Shown here: positions 11,695-20,813 of the stretch, piece after piece
How positions within the stretch are numbered: position 1 is the stretch's first letter
Layout of the letters: each line of letters begins with the position of its first letter
From: Ruegeria arenilitoris
GTDB taxonomy: Bacteria > Pseudomonadota > Alphaproteobacteria > Rhodobacterales > Rhodobacteraceae
Direction: 5' to 3'
Assembly (NCBI RefSeq): GCF_013030265.1
Contig: NZ_WPZQ01000012.1
Span: 2,501-66,500, forward strand
Length of the DNA stretch: 64,000 bases
Program-made: the position numbers and the translations under genes
The notes under the pieces: generated by a model
What the model saw: only the letters and a program-made list of their open reading frames with translations
Told to the model about the DNA's origin: nothing
Database searches by the model: none

Positions 11695-12639
11695 ATGGCT
11701 ATGAGCCCGGAACCCGTTCGCGGGAACACCCTGATTGCGTCTGGCGATCGGCGTACAGCGCTGTCGGGCAATTCATTGGCTGTTGGGTCAATGCTGACCT
11801 GGGCTGCCGGTTTTCCCGCGGCCGAGATTTTGTTGCAAACCTGGCCGCCCATTGTTTTGATTGTCGCCCGCCTGGCGCTGGCCGTGGCGGTCATGGTACC
11901 GATCTGGCTGCTGGTTGACGGGCCATCCCGCGTCCGGCGTGCCCGTTGGGCGCGTGCAATGTGGGTTGGTGGCTTGGGTTTCGGCCTGGCCATGTTTCTT
12001 TTGCTTCTTGCTCAGAAGCTGACAGATCCGGTTACGGTGGCGATCATCGCCTCTTCCGCGCCTTTGATTGCGACCTTGCTGGAAATACGCACCGGAGCGC
12101 GTCGCCTGAGGTGGAATTTTGCCTTTGGTTTGGTGGCTTCGATCATTGGTGGATTGATAGCAACCAGCGCTGCAGTTCCCGAACAACTGGGGCTGGGTGC
12201 TGCCTGCGCGATCCTGTCGACTGTTCTGTTTTGCTGGGGCGGCATGGCAACCGCGCGAGACTTTCCCGAGTTGAGTCAGGTCGGGCGCAGTTCGATCACC
12301 CTTGTTGGAGGGCTTCTGGTGACCTCTGTTCTACTGATCGGGGCAGGACAGATGGGTACCGAGATCGTGCCGTCTGCCCCGTTTGATATGCAACAAGCAG
12401 GCATGCTGGCGATCTATGCGCTTGTCGCCCTTGGTCTCAGCCAGGTTCTGTTTGTCTCGTCAATCAGCAAGCTTGGCGTGGCGCTGAGTTCCTTCCACAT
12501 CAACATCGCCCCATTTTATGTGATGGTGATTCTGGTGATGCTGGGTGAAGAATGGAACTGGACACGCGCGCTGGGGGCAGGAATTGTTGCGCTGGCCGTG
12601 GTGCTGGCTCAGGATCGGAAGGCCACGCAAACGGCCTAA
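11695..12639 (+). CDS. EamA/DMT family transporter
   Basis: 314-residue inner-membrane transporter with two EamA repeats and about ten hydrophobic stretches, starting after a short polar leader. Segment TWAAGFPAAEILLQTWPP fits the first repeat and FHINIAPFYVMVILVMLGEEWNWTR the end of the second. GGAAGG precedes the ATG at 11695, and a second ATG two codons on is equally possible. Substrate unknown. The stop overlaps by 4 bp the stop of the convergent DUF1285 gene. Confidence 0.87.
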   Translation: MAMSPEPVRGNTLIASGDRRTALSGNSLAVGSMLTWAAGFPAAEILLQTWPPIVLIVARLALAVAVMVPIWLLVDGPSRVRRARWARAMWVGGLGFGLAMFLLLLAQKLTDPVTVAIIASSAPLIATLLEIRTGARRLRWNFAFGLVASIIGGLIATSAAVPEQLGLGAACAILSTVLFCWGGMATARDFPELSQVGRSSITLVGGLLVTSVLLIGAGQMGTEIVPSAPFDMQQAGMLAIYALVALGLSQVLFVSSISKLGVALSSFHINIAPFYVMVILVMLGEEWNWTRALGAGIVALAVVLAQDRKATQTA

Positions 12640-13229
12640 ACGGAATCTAGCTCGGCCGATGGGATTAGCGGGAAGAACTGTCCCCCGGACCAGACGCCGA
12701 ACCAATCATCGTGATGCGCCCCGATGTCCACAAGCCGATAAAAGCTCTTGCGATCAATCCGCGCCTCAAGGTTTGAACGAACCAATATGTATGGAGAAGG
12801 CTCATCTGTTTCCGGATCGATGACGATGCGAATAGGATGCTCTGCACCAGCAATGGCGGTGTCGCCAACATGGGTCGTAAAATTTAGGTTCTGCGCTTCA
12901 CCGGCGCCGGAACGGTCAAAGTCCACTGCGACGAAAGGAGCATCCTCGACGGTGATTCCCACCTTCTCGACAGGGGTAACCAGATAGTATTTGCCGTCTT
13001 CTTTCTTAAGAATTGAAGAAAATAGCTTTACCAACTCGAACCGATTGATCGGTGACCCCATGTAAGTCCAGGTACCATCTTTTTTGATCTGCATGTCGAG
13101 ATCGCCGCAAAACGGAGGATTCCACAGGTGAACAGGGGGTAAACCCTTGGTTTTGGCCGCATTGACTGAGGCTGCCAGACCATCAGGTGAAGGGGTCACA
13201 GGTTTTTGTCCGCTCATTGCTTTTGCCAT
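12636..13229 (-). CDS. DUF1285 domain-containing protein
   Basis: 197-residue soluble protein. It shows the DUF1285 features CGDLDMQIKKDGTWTYMGSP, the VEKVGITVEDAPF stretch, and a C-terminal RKSFYRLVDIGAHHD block. Function unknown. It is read divergently from the MoxR operon with only 52 bp between start codons, so the two probably share a control region. ATG 13229 is used, and ATG 13217 is an alternative. Confidence 0.85.
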   Translation of the reverse strand: MAKAMSGQKPVTPSPDGLAASVNAAKTKGLPPVHLWNPPFCGDLDMQIKKDGTWTYMGSPINRFELVKLFSSILKKEDGKYYLVTPVEKVGITVEDAPFVAVDFDRSGAGEAQNLNFTTHVGDTAIAGAEHPIRIVIDPETDEPSPYILVRSNLEARIDRKSFYRLVDIGAHHDDWFGVWSGGQFFPLIPSAELDSV

Positions 13230-13281
13230 TTCCTCTCAGCGCGATACACTTCAATCATATTAGTCCACGGAAGGGAAAGTC

Positions 13282-14289
13282 ATGACCGAACCTGCCGACC
13301 TCGTAGTCGAGATCGAAGCGCTGGAAAACAAGCTACAAGAGGCAAAGTCCTCGATTACCCGACGCTTCATCGGGCAGGAGAGGGTTGTTGACCTGACCCT
13401 GACCTCTCTTTTGTGTGGAGGTCACGCTTTGTTGATCGGTCTGCCGGGTCTTGGCAAGACGCGACTGGTCGAGACCCTGTCGACCGTGATGGGCCTGCAC
13501 GGAAATCGCATCCAGTTTACGCCCGATTTGATGCCTGCAGACATCCTTGGGTCCGAAGTTCTGGATACCGCCGAGGATGGCAGCCGCCATTTTCGTTTCA
13601 TTCCGGGACCGATTTTCTGTGAATTGCTGATGGCGGATGAAATCAACCGTGCCAGCCCGCGGACCCAGTCGGCCCTGCTACAGGCGATGCAGGAACGCAC
13701 GGTGACCGTGGCTGGTGAAGACCGCTCATTGGGTGTGCCTTTCCATGTGCTGGCGACGCAGAACCCGATTGAGCAGGAGGGTACCTATCCACTGCCCGAG
13801 GCGCAGCTGGACCGGTTCCTTGTTCAGATCGACGTCGAATATCCGGATCGTCAGACCGAAAGGGACATTCTGTTGGCCACGACGGGGGTCGAGGAAGATG
13901 AGGCGAGCCAGATTTTCACCAAAGAGGAACTGCTGGCCGCTCAGGTCCTGTTGCGGCGAATGCCCGTTGGGGAATCCGTGGTCGAGCTGATCCTTGATCT
14001 GGTTCGGGCTTTCCGGCCCGAAGAGCCGGGTGTTTCCGAACGTGTTGCCGAAACCGTCGCCTGGGGCCCCGGCCCGCGTGCGGCACAAGCGCTGATGATG
14101 ACGGTACGGGCACGTGCAATGCTGCAGGGGCGTCTGGCTCCGAATACCGAGGATGTCCTGGACATGGCGCGCCCCGTGCTCAGTCACCGGATGGCGCTGA
14201 ACTTCGCCGCGCGTGCGCGTGGCGACAGCCTTGCTGACTTGATCGAAACCACCGCAGCCGGTCTGGTCCGGACTGAGGCTGCGGCGTGA
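13282..14289 (+). CDS. MoxR family AAA+ ATPase
   Basis: 335-residue AAA+ ATPase. Walker A GLPGLGKT at 53-60, Walker B LLMADE around 115-120, then sensor 1 LATQNPIEQEGTYPLPEAQLDRF, which is the MoxR hallmark, and a C-terminal lid domain. MoxR proteins act as chaperone-like ATPases working with VWA-domain partners. GGAAGGGAAAG precedes the ATG. It is the first gene of a four-gene operon, overlapping the next gene by 4 bp (GTGA). Confidence 0.95.
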   Translation: MTEPADLVVEIEALENKLQEAKSSITRRFIGQERVVDLTLTSLLCGGHALLIGLPGLGKTRLVETLSTVMGLHGNRIQFTPDLMPADILGSEVLDTAEDGSRHFRFIPGPIFCELLMADEINRASPRTQSALLQAMQERTVTVAGEDRSLGVPFHVLATQNPIEQEGTYPLPEAQLDRFLVQIDVEYPDRQTERDILLATTGVEEDEASQIFTKEELLAAQVLLRRMPVGESVVELILDLVRAFRPEEPGVSERVAETVAWGPGPRAAQALMMTVRARAMLQGRLAPNTEDVLDMARPVLSHRMALNFAARARGDSLADLIETTAAGLVRTEAAA

Positions 14290-15161
14290 ATGCCGCGCTG
14301 ACCCTTCGCGAAAGATCTGAGGCCGAGGCGTCCCGGCTGCCGCCGCTTTTGGCGCGGGCCGAACATCTGGCCGGTACCGTTCTGCTGGGCGATCATGGTC
14401 GGCGGCGCGCTGGTTTGGGCGATGATTTCTGGCAATACCGCCCCGCACAGATCGGGGATAGCCGCCGAATGATCGACCACCGTCGATCGGCCCGGGGGGA
14501 TCAGCAGTTCGTCCGCGAACGTGAGTGGCAGATCGCCCAGTCGATTATGCTGTGGGTCGATCAGGGCGCGTCCATGCGTTTCACCTCGGATAAAAGCCTG
14601 CCGACCAAGGCAGATCGTGCGCGGCTGTTGGGCTTGGCGACGGCGATCCTGTTGGTGCGCGGTGGAGAGCGGGTTGGCCTGACCGGAACCACCCTTCCCC
14701 CCAGGCGCGGCAATGCGCAGATCATACGGTTGGCGCAGGCCTGGTCGCAGGATGCCGAAAGCGACTATTCCCCGCCGGAACACCGCGCGATGATCCCGCA
14801 TGCGCGGGCGGTATTCATCTCGGATTTTCTGGGTCCGCTTGATGAAGTTGAGCTTGCACTGACCAAATCTGCCGATCGTGGCGTACGTGGAGCCCTGCTT
14901 CAGGTTCTTGATCCGGGAGAGGAAACCTTCCCCTACCGTGGGCGCACGATTTTTGAAAGCGTTGGGGGTTCCGTCAGACACGAAACCTTGAAGGCAGGTG
15001 ACTTGCGTGAACGTTATCTCGACCGTCTGGCCGAGCGAAAGGACGCGTTGACCAAACTGTGCCGGGCTACAGGCTGGCAATTGGGTCAGCATCATACCGG
15101 AGATAGTGCGCAAGCGGCTCTGTTATGGCTCTACCGGGCCCTGGACGGGGGTGCGCGATGA
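14286..15161 (+). CDS. DUF58 domain-containing protein
   Basis: 291-residue protein of the MoxR-linked DUF58 family: WQYRPAQIGDSRRMIDHRRSAR followed by the VWA-like strand WVDQGASM. The metal-site motif DxSxS reads D92-Q-G-A-S96, so the middle serine is replaced by glycine. Starts with GTG inside the moxR stop and shares an ATGA with the next gene, showing translational coupling. Likely a cytosolic or membrane-associated substrate partner of the ATPase. Confidence 0.9.
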   Translation: MNAALTLRERSEAEASRLPPLLARAEHLAGTVLLGDHGRRRAGLGDDFWQYRPAQIGDSRRMIDHRRSARGDQQFVREREWQIAQSIMLWVDQGASMRFTSDKSLPTKADRARLLGLATAILLVRGGERVGLTGTTLPPRRGNAQIIRLAQAWSQDAESDYSPPEHRAMIPHARAVFISDFLGPLDEVELALTKSADRGVRGALLQVLDPGEETFPYRGRTIFESVGGSVRHETLKAGDLRERYLDRLAERKDALTKLCRATGWQLGQHHTGDSAQAALLWLYRALDGGAR

Positions 15162-17920
15162 CGGTTCTTGCAGGGATCGGCTTTACGGCGCCGTGGATTT
15201 TGCTAGGTCTTCTGACCCTGCCAATCCTGTGGCTCATCCTGCGTGCAGTCCCGCCTGCACCAATCCGTCGGCTGTTCCCGGCGGTTACGCTTCTGCTGGG
15301 TCTGAAAGACGACGAAAGCGTTTCCGACCGAACCCCGTGGTGGCTGTTACTACTGCGCATGCTGGCCGCTGCAGCAATCATCATCGGCTTGGCGGGGCCT
15401 GTCCTGAACCCATCGCGAGATGAAACCGGATCTGGGCCCTTACTACTGGTGTTGGATGCCAGCTGGGCCGGGGCGACACGCTGGTCTGCAACACTCGATC
15501 AGATCGACGCACAACTGACTGAAGCTGGTCGCGCAGGCCGGCCCGTATCGATCCTGAGCCTGACCGAACCCGAGCCACCCGTATTTCAGGCTGCCGAGTC
15601 CTGGCGCGGACGTTTGCCGGGGCTGATTCCGATGCCGTGGCAACCCACGGAAGGGCAACTTGGCCAAGCCATTGAAATGCTTGATCAGGTCGAAGGTGGA
15701 TTTGACACACATTGGTTCAGTGATCGACTGTCTTACTCGGCACATGATCAGGTTCTGGCAGCTCTGCAATCGCGAGGAGACGTCACGGTGTATCAGTCCC
15801 AGTTTCCGGTTATGGCTGTTTTACCTGCAACCTATCAGGACGGTGTGATCCAGCTGACTGTGCAGCGGTCAGAGCCTGGTCCGGCAAGCAATGTCACTGT
15901 ATTGGCCCAGGGGCGCGACCCTGCAGGTGCCATGCGTGTTCTTCAATCAACCGAAATTGAGTTTGAAAGCGGCGCAACGCTGGCTCAGGTCGATCTGGCC
16001 CTTCCATCGGAGCTGCGCGCTCGGATTACCCGGTTTGAGATTCAGGGACAGAGATCTGCAGGAACCGTCACACTGACGGATGACAGCCTGCGTCGGCGAG
16101 AGGTAGCCCTGATTGCAGGGTCTTTGAACCGCGAAGGGCTCGAGCTGTTGTCTCCGCTGCATTATCTGACACAGGTCCTGATCCCGACTGCTGATTTTGT
16201 CGAGGGCGGGCTGTTGGAGGTTTTACCTGCCAATCCTGACGTGATTGTGCTGGCGGATGTGGCCAAACTGTCCGACGCCGAAAAGAGCGGATTGGTTGAA
16301 TGGGTTGAGCAGGGCGGATTGCTTCTGCGTTTCGCCGGGCCGCGTATGGCCGCAAGCGATCTGGGCCGAGACGAAGAGGATACGCTGTTGCCGGTGCGCC
16401 TGCGCAGCGGTGGCCGATCGGTCGGTGGCGCGATGAGTTGGGGAGAAGCCAAGGGACTGGCTCCCTTTACCGAAGGCTCTCCGTTCTACGGTTTGCAGAT
16501 TCCGGAAGATGTGTCTGTCACGACGCAGGTTATGGCGCAACCAGACCCTAATCTGGCGGATCGCGTCATCGCTTCGCTGTCTGACGGAACGCCATTGGTG
16601 ACACGCAAAGCGTTGGGATTGGGTCAGGTAGTCCTGTTCCACGTCACAGCAGACGCCGAATGGTCAAGCTTGCCTCTGTCGGGATTGTTTGTCGAAATGC
16701 TCGACCGTCTTGCCGTCGCCTCAGCCGCCAAATCGCGGCAGGAGACGCAGCTGCAGGGCACGACATGGGAGCCAATCCAAATTCTTGATGGGTTCGGCAG
16801 CCTGTCAGATGCAGGCAACCTTAGTGGCATCGACGGTGTTGAACTGGTGTCCGGAAAAATTGGGCCTGATCTGCGCCCGGGGTTGTATGAAAGCGGTAAA
16901 CAGAAGCTCGCACTGAATGTTCTGTCCGAAGAGGATGTTCTGGAACCGATTGTCTGGCCCTCAGATGTCCCGATCAAAGGACAGGAAATCAGTACCGAAA
17001 CCCCGGTCGGAGGCATCTTACTGAGCCTCGCATTGCTATTGCTGACAGTAGACGTGATTGCCTCGCTTGCTCTGTCGGGCCGTTTGGGATTGGCACGCGC
17101 CGCCGCTGTTGCGCTGGGCGCACTTTTCCTCGTGCCCGAAGCATATGCGCAAACAGCTCAGGAGAACGCGTTCGCAGTTGAGTCCACACAGGAATTGGTG
17201 CTGGCGCATGTTCTGACCGGAAACACGCAAGTGGATGATGTTGCACAAGCGGGAATGCGCGGGCTTGCGCAGACTTTGTACTACCGCACATCTGTCGAGC
17301 CTGCCCAACCAATCGGTGTGGATCTTGAGCGGGATGAGCTTGCCTTCTTTCCGCTACTCTACTGGCCGATCACGCCTGACCAGCCGCAACCTTCGGCCGA
17401 GGCTTATGCCAAGCTCAACAATTACCTGCGGTCGGGTGGGATGATCCTGTTTGATACGCGTGATGCTGATATTGCCGGATTTGGTGCCTCAAGTCCGAAC
17501 GGTCGTAAGCTGCAACAGCTGGCTGCGCCCTTGAATATCCCAGCATTAGAGCCTGTTCCGCGTGACCACGTGCTGACCCGTGCGTTCTACCTGTTGCAGG
17601 ACTTTCCGGGGCGTTATTCCGGCACCGAGGTCTGGGTCGAGGCGGCTCCTCTGGACGCTGAGCAGATCGAGGGGATGCCTTTCCGCAATCTCAACGACAA
17701 TGTCACTCCGGTCGTTATTGGCGGCAACGACTGGGCCAGCGCATGGGCTGTGGATCGTAATGGCCAGTCCTTGTTGCCGGTGGGTCGCGGGTATGCGGGT
17801 GAAAGACAGCGAGAACTTGCAAATCGCTTTGGGGTCAATCTGGTGATGCATGTGCTGACCGGGAACTACAAATCCGATCAGGTGCACGTGCCCGCCCTTC
17901 TGGACAGGTTGGGACAATGA
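15158..17920 (+). CDS. BatA-like / DUF4159 membrane protein
   Basis: 920-residue protein. The N-terminus is a BatA-type region with two membrane helices (about 10-30 and 60-82) and then a VWA-like strand LLLVLDASWAG, where the metal motif is degraded to D100-A-S102-W-A104. A further helix lies near 625-650 (about 17,030-17,110), and the C-terminal 220 residues are the DUF4159 domain (LYWPITPDQPQPSAEAYAKL, GGMILFDTRDAD). ATG 15158 overlaps the DUF58 stop. The domain order suggests a large extracytoplasmic part. Role unknown, presumably envelope-related with MoxR. Confidence 0.88.
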   Translation: MTVLAGIGFTAPWILLGLLTLPILWLILRAVPPAPIRRLFPAVTLLLGLKDDESVSDRTPWWLLLLRMLAAAAIIIGLAGPVLNPSRDETGSGPLLLVLDASWAGATRWSATLDQIDAQLTEAGRAGRPVSILSLTEPEPPVFQAAESWRGRLPGLIPMPWQPTEGQLGQAIEMLDQVEGGFDTHWFSDRLSYSAHDQVLAALQSRGDVTVYQSQFPVMAVLPATYQDGVIQLTVQRSEPGPASNVTVLAQGRDPAGAMRVLQSTEIEFESGATLAQVDLALPSELRARITRFEIQGQRSAGTVTLTDDSLRRREVALIAGSLNREGLELLSPLHYLTQVLIPTADFVEGGLLEVLPANPDVIVLADVAKLSDAEKSGLVEWVEQGGLLLRFAGPRMAASDLGRDEEDTLLPVRLRSGGRSVGGAMSWGEAKGLAPFTEGSPFYGLQIPEDVSVTTQVMAQPDPNLADRVIASLSDGTPLVTRKALGLGQVVLFHVTADAEWSSLPLSGLFVEMLDRLAVASAAKSRQETQLQGTTWEPIQILDGFGSLSDAGNLSGIDGVELVSGKIGPDLRPGLYESGKQKLALNVLSEEDVLEPIVWPSDVPIKGQEISTETPVGGILLSLALLLLTVDVIASLALSGRLGLARAAAVALGALFLVPEAYAQTAQENAFAVESTQELVLAHVLTGNTQVDDVAQAGMRGLAQTLYYRTSVEPAQPIGVDLERDELAFFPLLYWPITPDQPQPSAEAYAKLNNYLRSGGMILFDTRDADIAGFGASSPNGRKLQQLAAPLNIPALEPVPRDHVLTRAFYLLQDFPGRYSGTEVWVEAAPLDAEQIEGMPFRNLNDNVTPVVIGGNDWASAWAVDRNGQSLLPVGRGYAGERQRELANRFGVNLVMHVLTGNYKSDQVHVPALLDRLGQ

Positions 17921-19959
17921 CCGGAACAGTTATATTCGACCCGTTGATCCCCTGGCCGGTTCTGGCCATCGTCGCTGCGATTGCTGTCTCCGGCGTCATT
18001 CTAGCCCTATGGCGTGGTCTGTCGGGTTGGGCATTGCGCGGGCTGGCGGCTCTGGTCGTGATCGCGGCGCTATCCGGGCCGGTCTATCAGATCGAAGACC
18101 GCGCACCGCTGACCGATATCGTTCTGATGATCGAGGATGAAAGCGCCAGCCAAACCCTCTCGGATCGGGCAGACCAGACTGCACAAGCTGCCGACGAACT
18201 GGCCGCCGAGATCGAATCTCGCGATAACACGGAGTTGCGCCGCATCCGCGTGGGCGACAGCGATGGGGATGAAGGAACGCAGGTGATGGCCGCGCTGAAC
18301 GAAGCGCTGGCCGAAGAACCACGTGCTCGTGTGGCAGGGGTTCTGGTGGTTTCGGATGGTATCGTGCATGACGCTGATCAGGCCCCTGATCTGCCCGCAC
18401 CGATGCACCTTTTGCAAACTGGTCGTGATACGGATTGGGACCGCCGCCTGATCGTGCGCAATGCGCCTGCCTTCGCGATTATCGGCGAACCTGTCACCCT
18501 GACCCTTCGGGTTGAAGACAGCGGTGCATCACCCGCTGGTGCGACGACCGCCCCCCTTGAGATCTCGGTGGATGGTGGCGCGCCCGAGCAATTCAATATT
18601 CCCATCGGTGTCGACGTTGAATTGCCGATCACACTGCCCCACGGAGGGCGCAATGTCATTCAGTTCACGGTTCCCGAGGCAGAAGGTGAGCTGACCGAGC
18701 GCAACAACACCGCCCTGATTCAAATGAATGGCGTACGTGATCGGTTGCGCGTTCTTTTGGTTTCGGGTGAGCCGCATCCGGGTGGCCGCACATGGCGTAA
18801 CCTGCTGAAATCGGACAGCTCGGTCGACCTTGTACATTTCACCATTCTGCGGCCACCGGAAAAGCAGGATGGTGTGCCGGTTGATGAGCTTTCGCTGATC
18901 GCCTTCCCAACGCGTGAGCTGTTTCTTGAAAAGATCAACGATTTCGACCTGATCATTTTCGATCGCTACAAGCGGCGTGGCATCCTGCCGGCAATCTATC
19001 TGGATAATGTCACCAATTATATCAACGAAGGTGGTGCGGTTCTGATCGCCGCCGGGCCGGATTTCGCAACCGCCGACAGTATCTTCCGATCTCCTCTGGC
19101 GCCTATCCTGCCCGCCCAGCCCACGGCGCGGGTGATTGAAGAGCGTTATGTCCCGATGGTGACCGAACTGGGGGAACGTCATCCCGTCACCTCTAACCTC
19201 GGCAACCCTGACGAATGGGGGGCATGGTTGCGGCAGATCGATGTGAAACATCGTTCGGGCGAGTTGCTGATGACCGGGCTGGATGATCGCCCATTGCTGG
19301 TGCTTGATCGTGTGGGCGAGGGGCGTGTGGCCATGCTTGCATCGGATCATGCCTGGCTCTGGAGCCGGGGTTTCGAAGGTGGCGGGCCGCAGCTGGAATT
19401 GCTTCGCAGGCTGGCTCATTGGATGATGAAGGAGCCCGAGCTTGAAGAAGAGGCGCTGTGGGCTGAGGCAAATGGCCAATCCATGCGCATCATCCGCCAG
19501 ACGCTGAATGATGAGGTCGGTCCGGTTACCGTGACCCGGCCAAATGGCGATACGCTTGAGATCACGCTTGAAGAGATATCCCCGGGACGGTTTGAGGCGC
19601 AGTACTTTGGCCCCGAAATCGGCCTCTACCGCCTGCAGGAAGGGGAACATTCCGCGGTTATCGGTCTCGGCCCCGCAGCTCCGAAAGAGTTCGAGCGTAC
19701 AATCGCGACAGGAGAGATTTTGGAGCCTGCTTTGGAACAAATGCGAGGTGGCGTTATCCGTCTTGAGGAAGGATTACCCTCGATCCGCAATGTACGCACT
19801 GGGCGTCCTGCTGCAGGTCGGGGCTGGATTGGTCTGACTCCACGCAATGCATATGAAACCCGTGATGTGACGCAGGCCGGGCTACTGCCACCATGGCTGG
19901 TTCTGCTGCTGGCTGGTGGTTTCCTTCTGGCCGGCTGGCTGCGCGAGGGTCGCCGATAA
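17917..19959 (+). CDS. VWA/GATase1-like membrane protein
   Basis: 680-residue protein with two N-terminal helices (about 14-32 and 38-56), a VWA-like strand with an intact DxSxS (D74-E-S76-A-S78), a beta-rich middle part, and a class I glutamine-amidotransferase-like fold from about 265 to 490 (RLRVLLVSGEPHPGGRTWR, FDLIIFDRYKR, GGAVLIAAGPDFA) without an obvious catalytic Cys-His pair. It ends with one C-terminal helix and a basic tail. ATGA overlap with the preceding DUF4159 gene. Last gene of the MoxR operon. Confidence 0.88.
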   Translation: MTGTVIFDPLIPWPVLAIVAAIAVSGVILALWRGLSGWALRGLAALVVIAALSGPVYQIEDRAPLTDIVLMIEDESASQTLSDRADQTAQAADELAAEIESRDNTELRRIRVGDSDGDEGTQVMAALNEALAEEPRARVAGVLVVSDGIVHDADQAPDLPAPMHLLQTGRDTDWDRRLIVRNAPAFAIIGEPVTLTLRVEDSGASPAGATTAPLEISVDGGAPEQFNIPIGVDVELPITLPHGGRNVIQFTVPEAEGELTERNNTALIQMNGVRDRLRVLLVSGEPHPGGRTWRNLLKSDSSVDLVHFTILRPPEKQDGVPVDELSLIAFPTRELFLEKINDFDLIIFDRYKRRGILPAIYLDNVTNYINEGGAVLIAAGPDFATADSIFRSPLAPILPAQPTARVIEERYVPMVTELGERHPVTSNLGNPDEWGAWLRQIDVKHRSGELLMTGLDDRPLLVLDRVGEGRVAMLASDHAWLWSRGFEGGGPQLELLRRLAHWMMKEPELEEEALWAEANGQSMRIIRQTLNDEVGPVTVTRPNGDTLEITLEEISPGRFEAQYFGPEIGLYRLQEGEHSAVIGLGPAAPKEFERTIATGEILEPALEQMRGGVIRLEEGLPSIRNVRTGRPAAGRGWIGLTPRNAYETRDVTQAGLLPPWLVLLLAGGFLLAGWLREGRR

Positions 19960-19960
19960 G

Positions 19961-20800
19961 CTATTCGAATTTCACGCTTACTTTGGGATTGCCGGGCAGA
20001 CCGTCATAGGTCACCGATGCGCCGCCATTGCCTTTGGCCGGCGGAAACAATGGCCCGAATGATCCGACCGAAATCAGGTCACCAGGTTTGAACTCGATAC
20101 CTTTTGACATCAGCCAAAGGGCGGCGTTCGCCGGATGGCCCATGACCGCTGCGCCCGGAGCCTGCGCCAGAACTTCACCATCTGCCGCACTGAGTGTCAC
20201 AGTCATGTTCTGAAGTGCCTGTGTCATCGCCGCCGGATCAGAAACCGGAATATCAGACCCTAATATGCCCAATTTTGGCGCAACGCCGATCGCTGTCAGC
20301 GTGACTGGCGTGATCGGTTCACCCTCGGCCAACGTCAGATCGGGCAATTCGATGAAGGGGCGGACTGAACTAATATGGGCCATAACCCCTTGGGGTGTGT
20401 CTGCTTCATTGATGGCTGCATCACCAACGACGAGGATCAGGTCGGCTTCGAATACGGGTCGCGCGCCCCATTGGATTGGGACGGTCGCACCGTCCTCCAA
20501 CATCATGTCACGGAACAGAACGCCCTGTACCGGCTCTGACGCCCCGAACCGTTCTTGCGCAGGTTTGCTCGTCAGCCCGGCCTTGTACCCGACGACCGGG
20601 CCAAGATGCGGCTCCATCGCGGTGACCAGTTTGGCCTGAGTACAAAGCGCGTCGTCGATGGTTCCACCGGGAACAAGCGCCGAAGTTGCAGTGTTGGAGA
20701 GATAGTCCTGCACAAAGCCTGCGATCTCGGCATCTGATGCACAATCTGCTGAGGCCTGCGATGCCAGAACTGTAGCGAGTAACAATGATGAACAGCGCAT
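19961..20800 (-). CDS. secreted fumarylacetoacetase/hydratase-like protein
   Basis: 279 residues of the 2-keto-4-pentenoate hydratase / fumarylacetoacetate hydrolase fold: GYKAGLTSKPAQERFG, GVLFRDMM, then the metal-binding-like strand RPVFEADLILVV, and HPANAALWL near the end. Unusually, the first 18 residues (MRCSSLLLATVLASQASA) are a signal peptide, so the enzyme is predicted periplasmic. ATG 20800 is chosen because AGTGAAAGGG lies just upstream. It is 13 bp after pbpC and so probably the last gene of that operon. Substrate unknown. Confidence 0.83.
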   Translation of the reverse strand: MRCSSLLLATVLASQASADCASDAEIAGFVQDYLSNTATSALVPGGTIDDALCTQAKLVTAMEPHLGPVVGYKAGLTSKPAQERFGASEPVQGVLFRDMMLEDGATVPIQWGARPVFEADLILVVGDAAINEADTPQGVMAHISSVRPFIELPDLTLAEGEPITPVTLTAIGVAPKLGILGSDIPVSDPAAMTQALQNMTVTLSAADGEVLAQAPGAAVMGHPANAALWLMSKGIEFKPGDLISVGSFGPLFPPAKGNGGASVTYDGLPGNPKVSVKFE

Positions 20801-20813
20801 TTTAGGCACCCTT

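Noticed and set aside
13726..15113. Two minus-strand frames over the MoxR and DUF58 genes
   Set aside because: Shadows of high-GC coding sequence. The plus-strand genes carry real motifs and overlapping starts.
18529..19740. 403-codon minus-strand frame
   Set aside because: Antisense shadow of the VWA/GATase-like gene, with no domain, no start signal and composition typical of a reverse frame.
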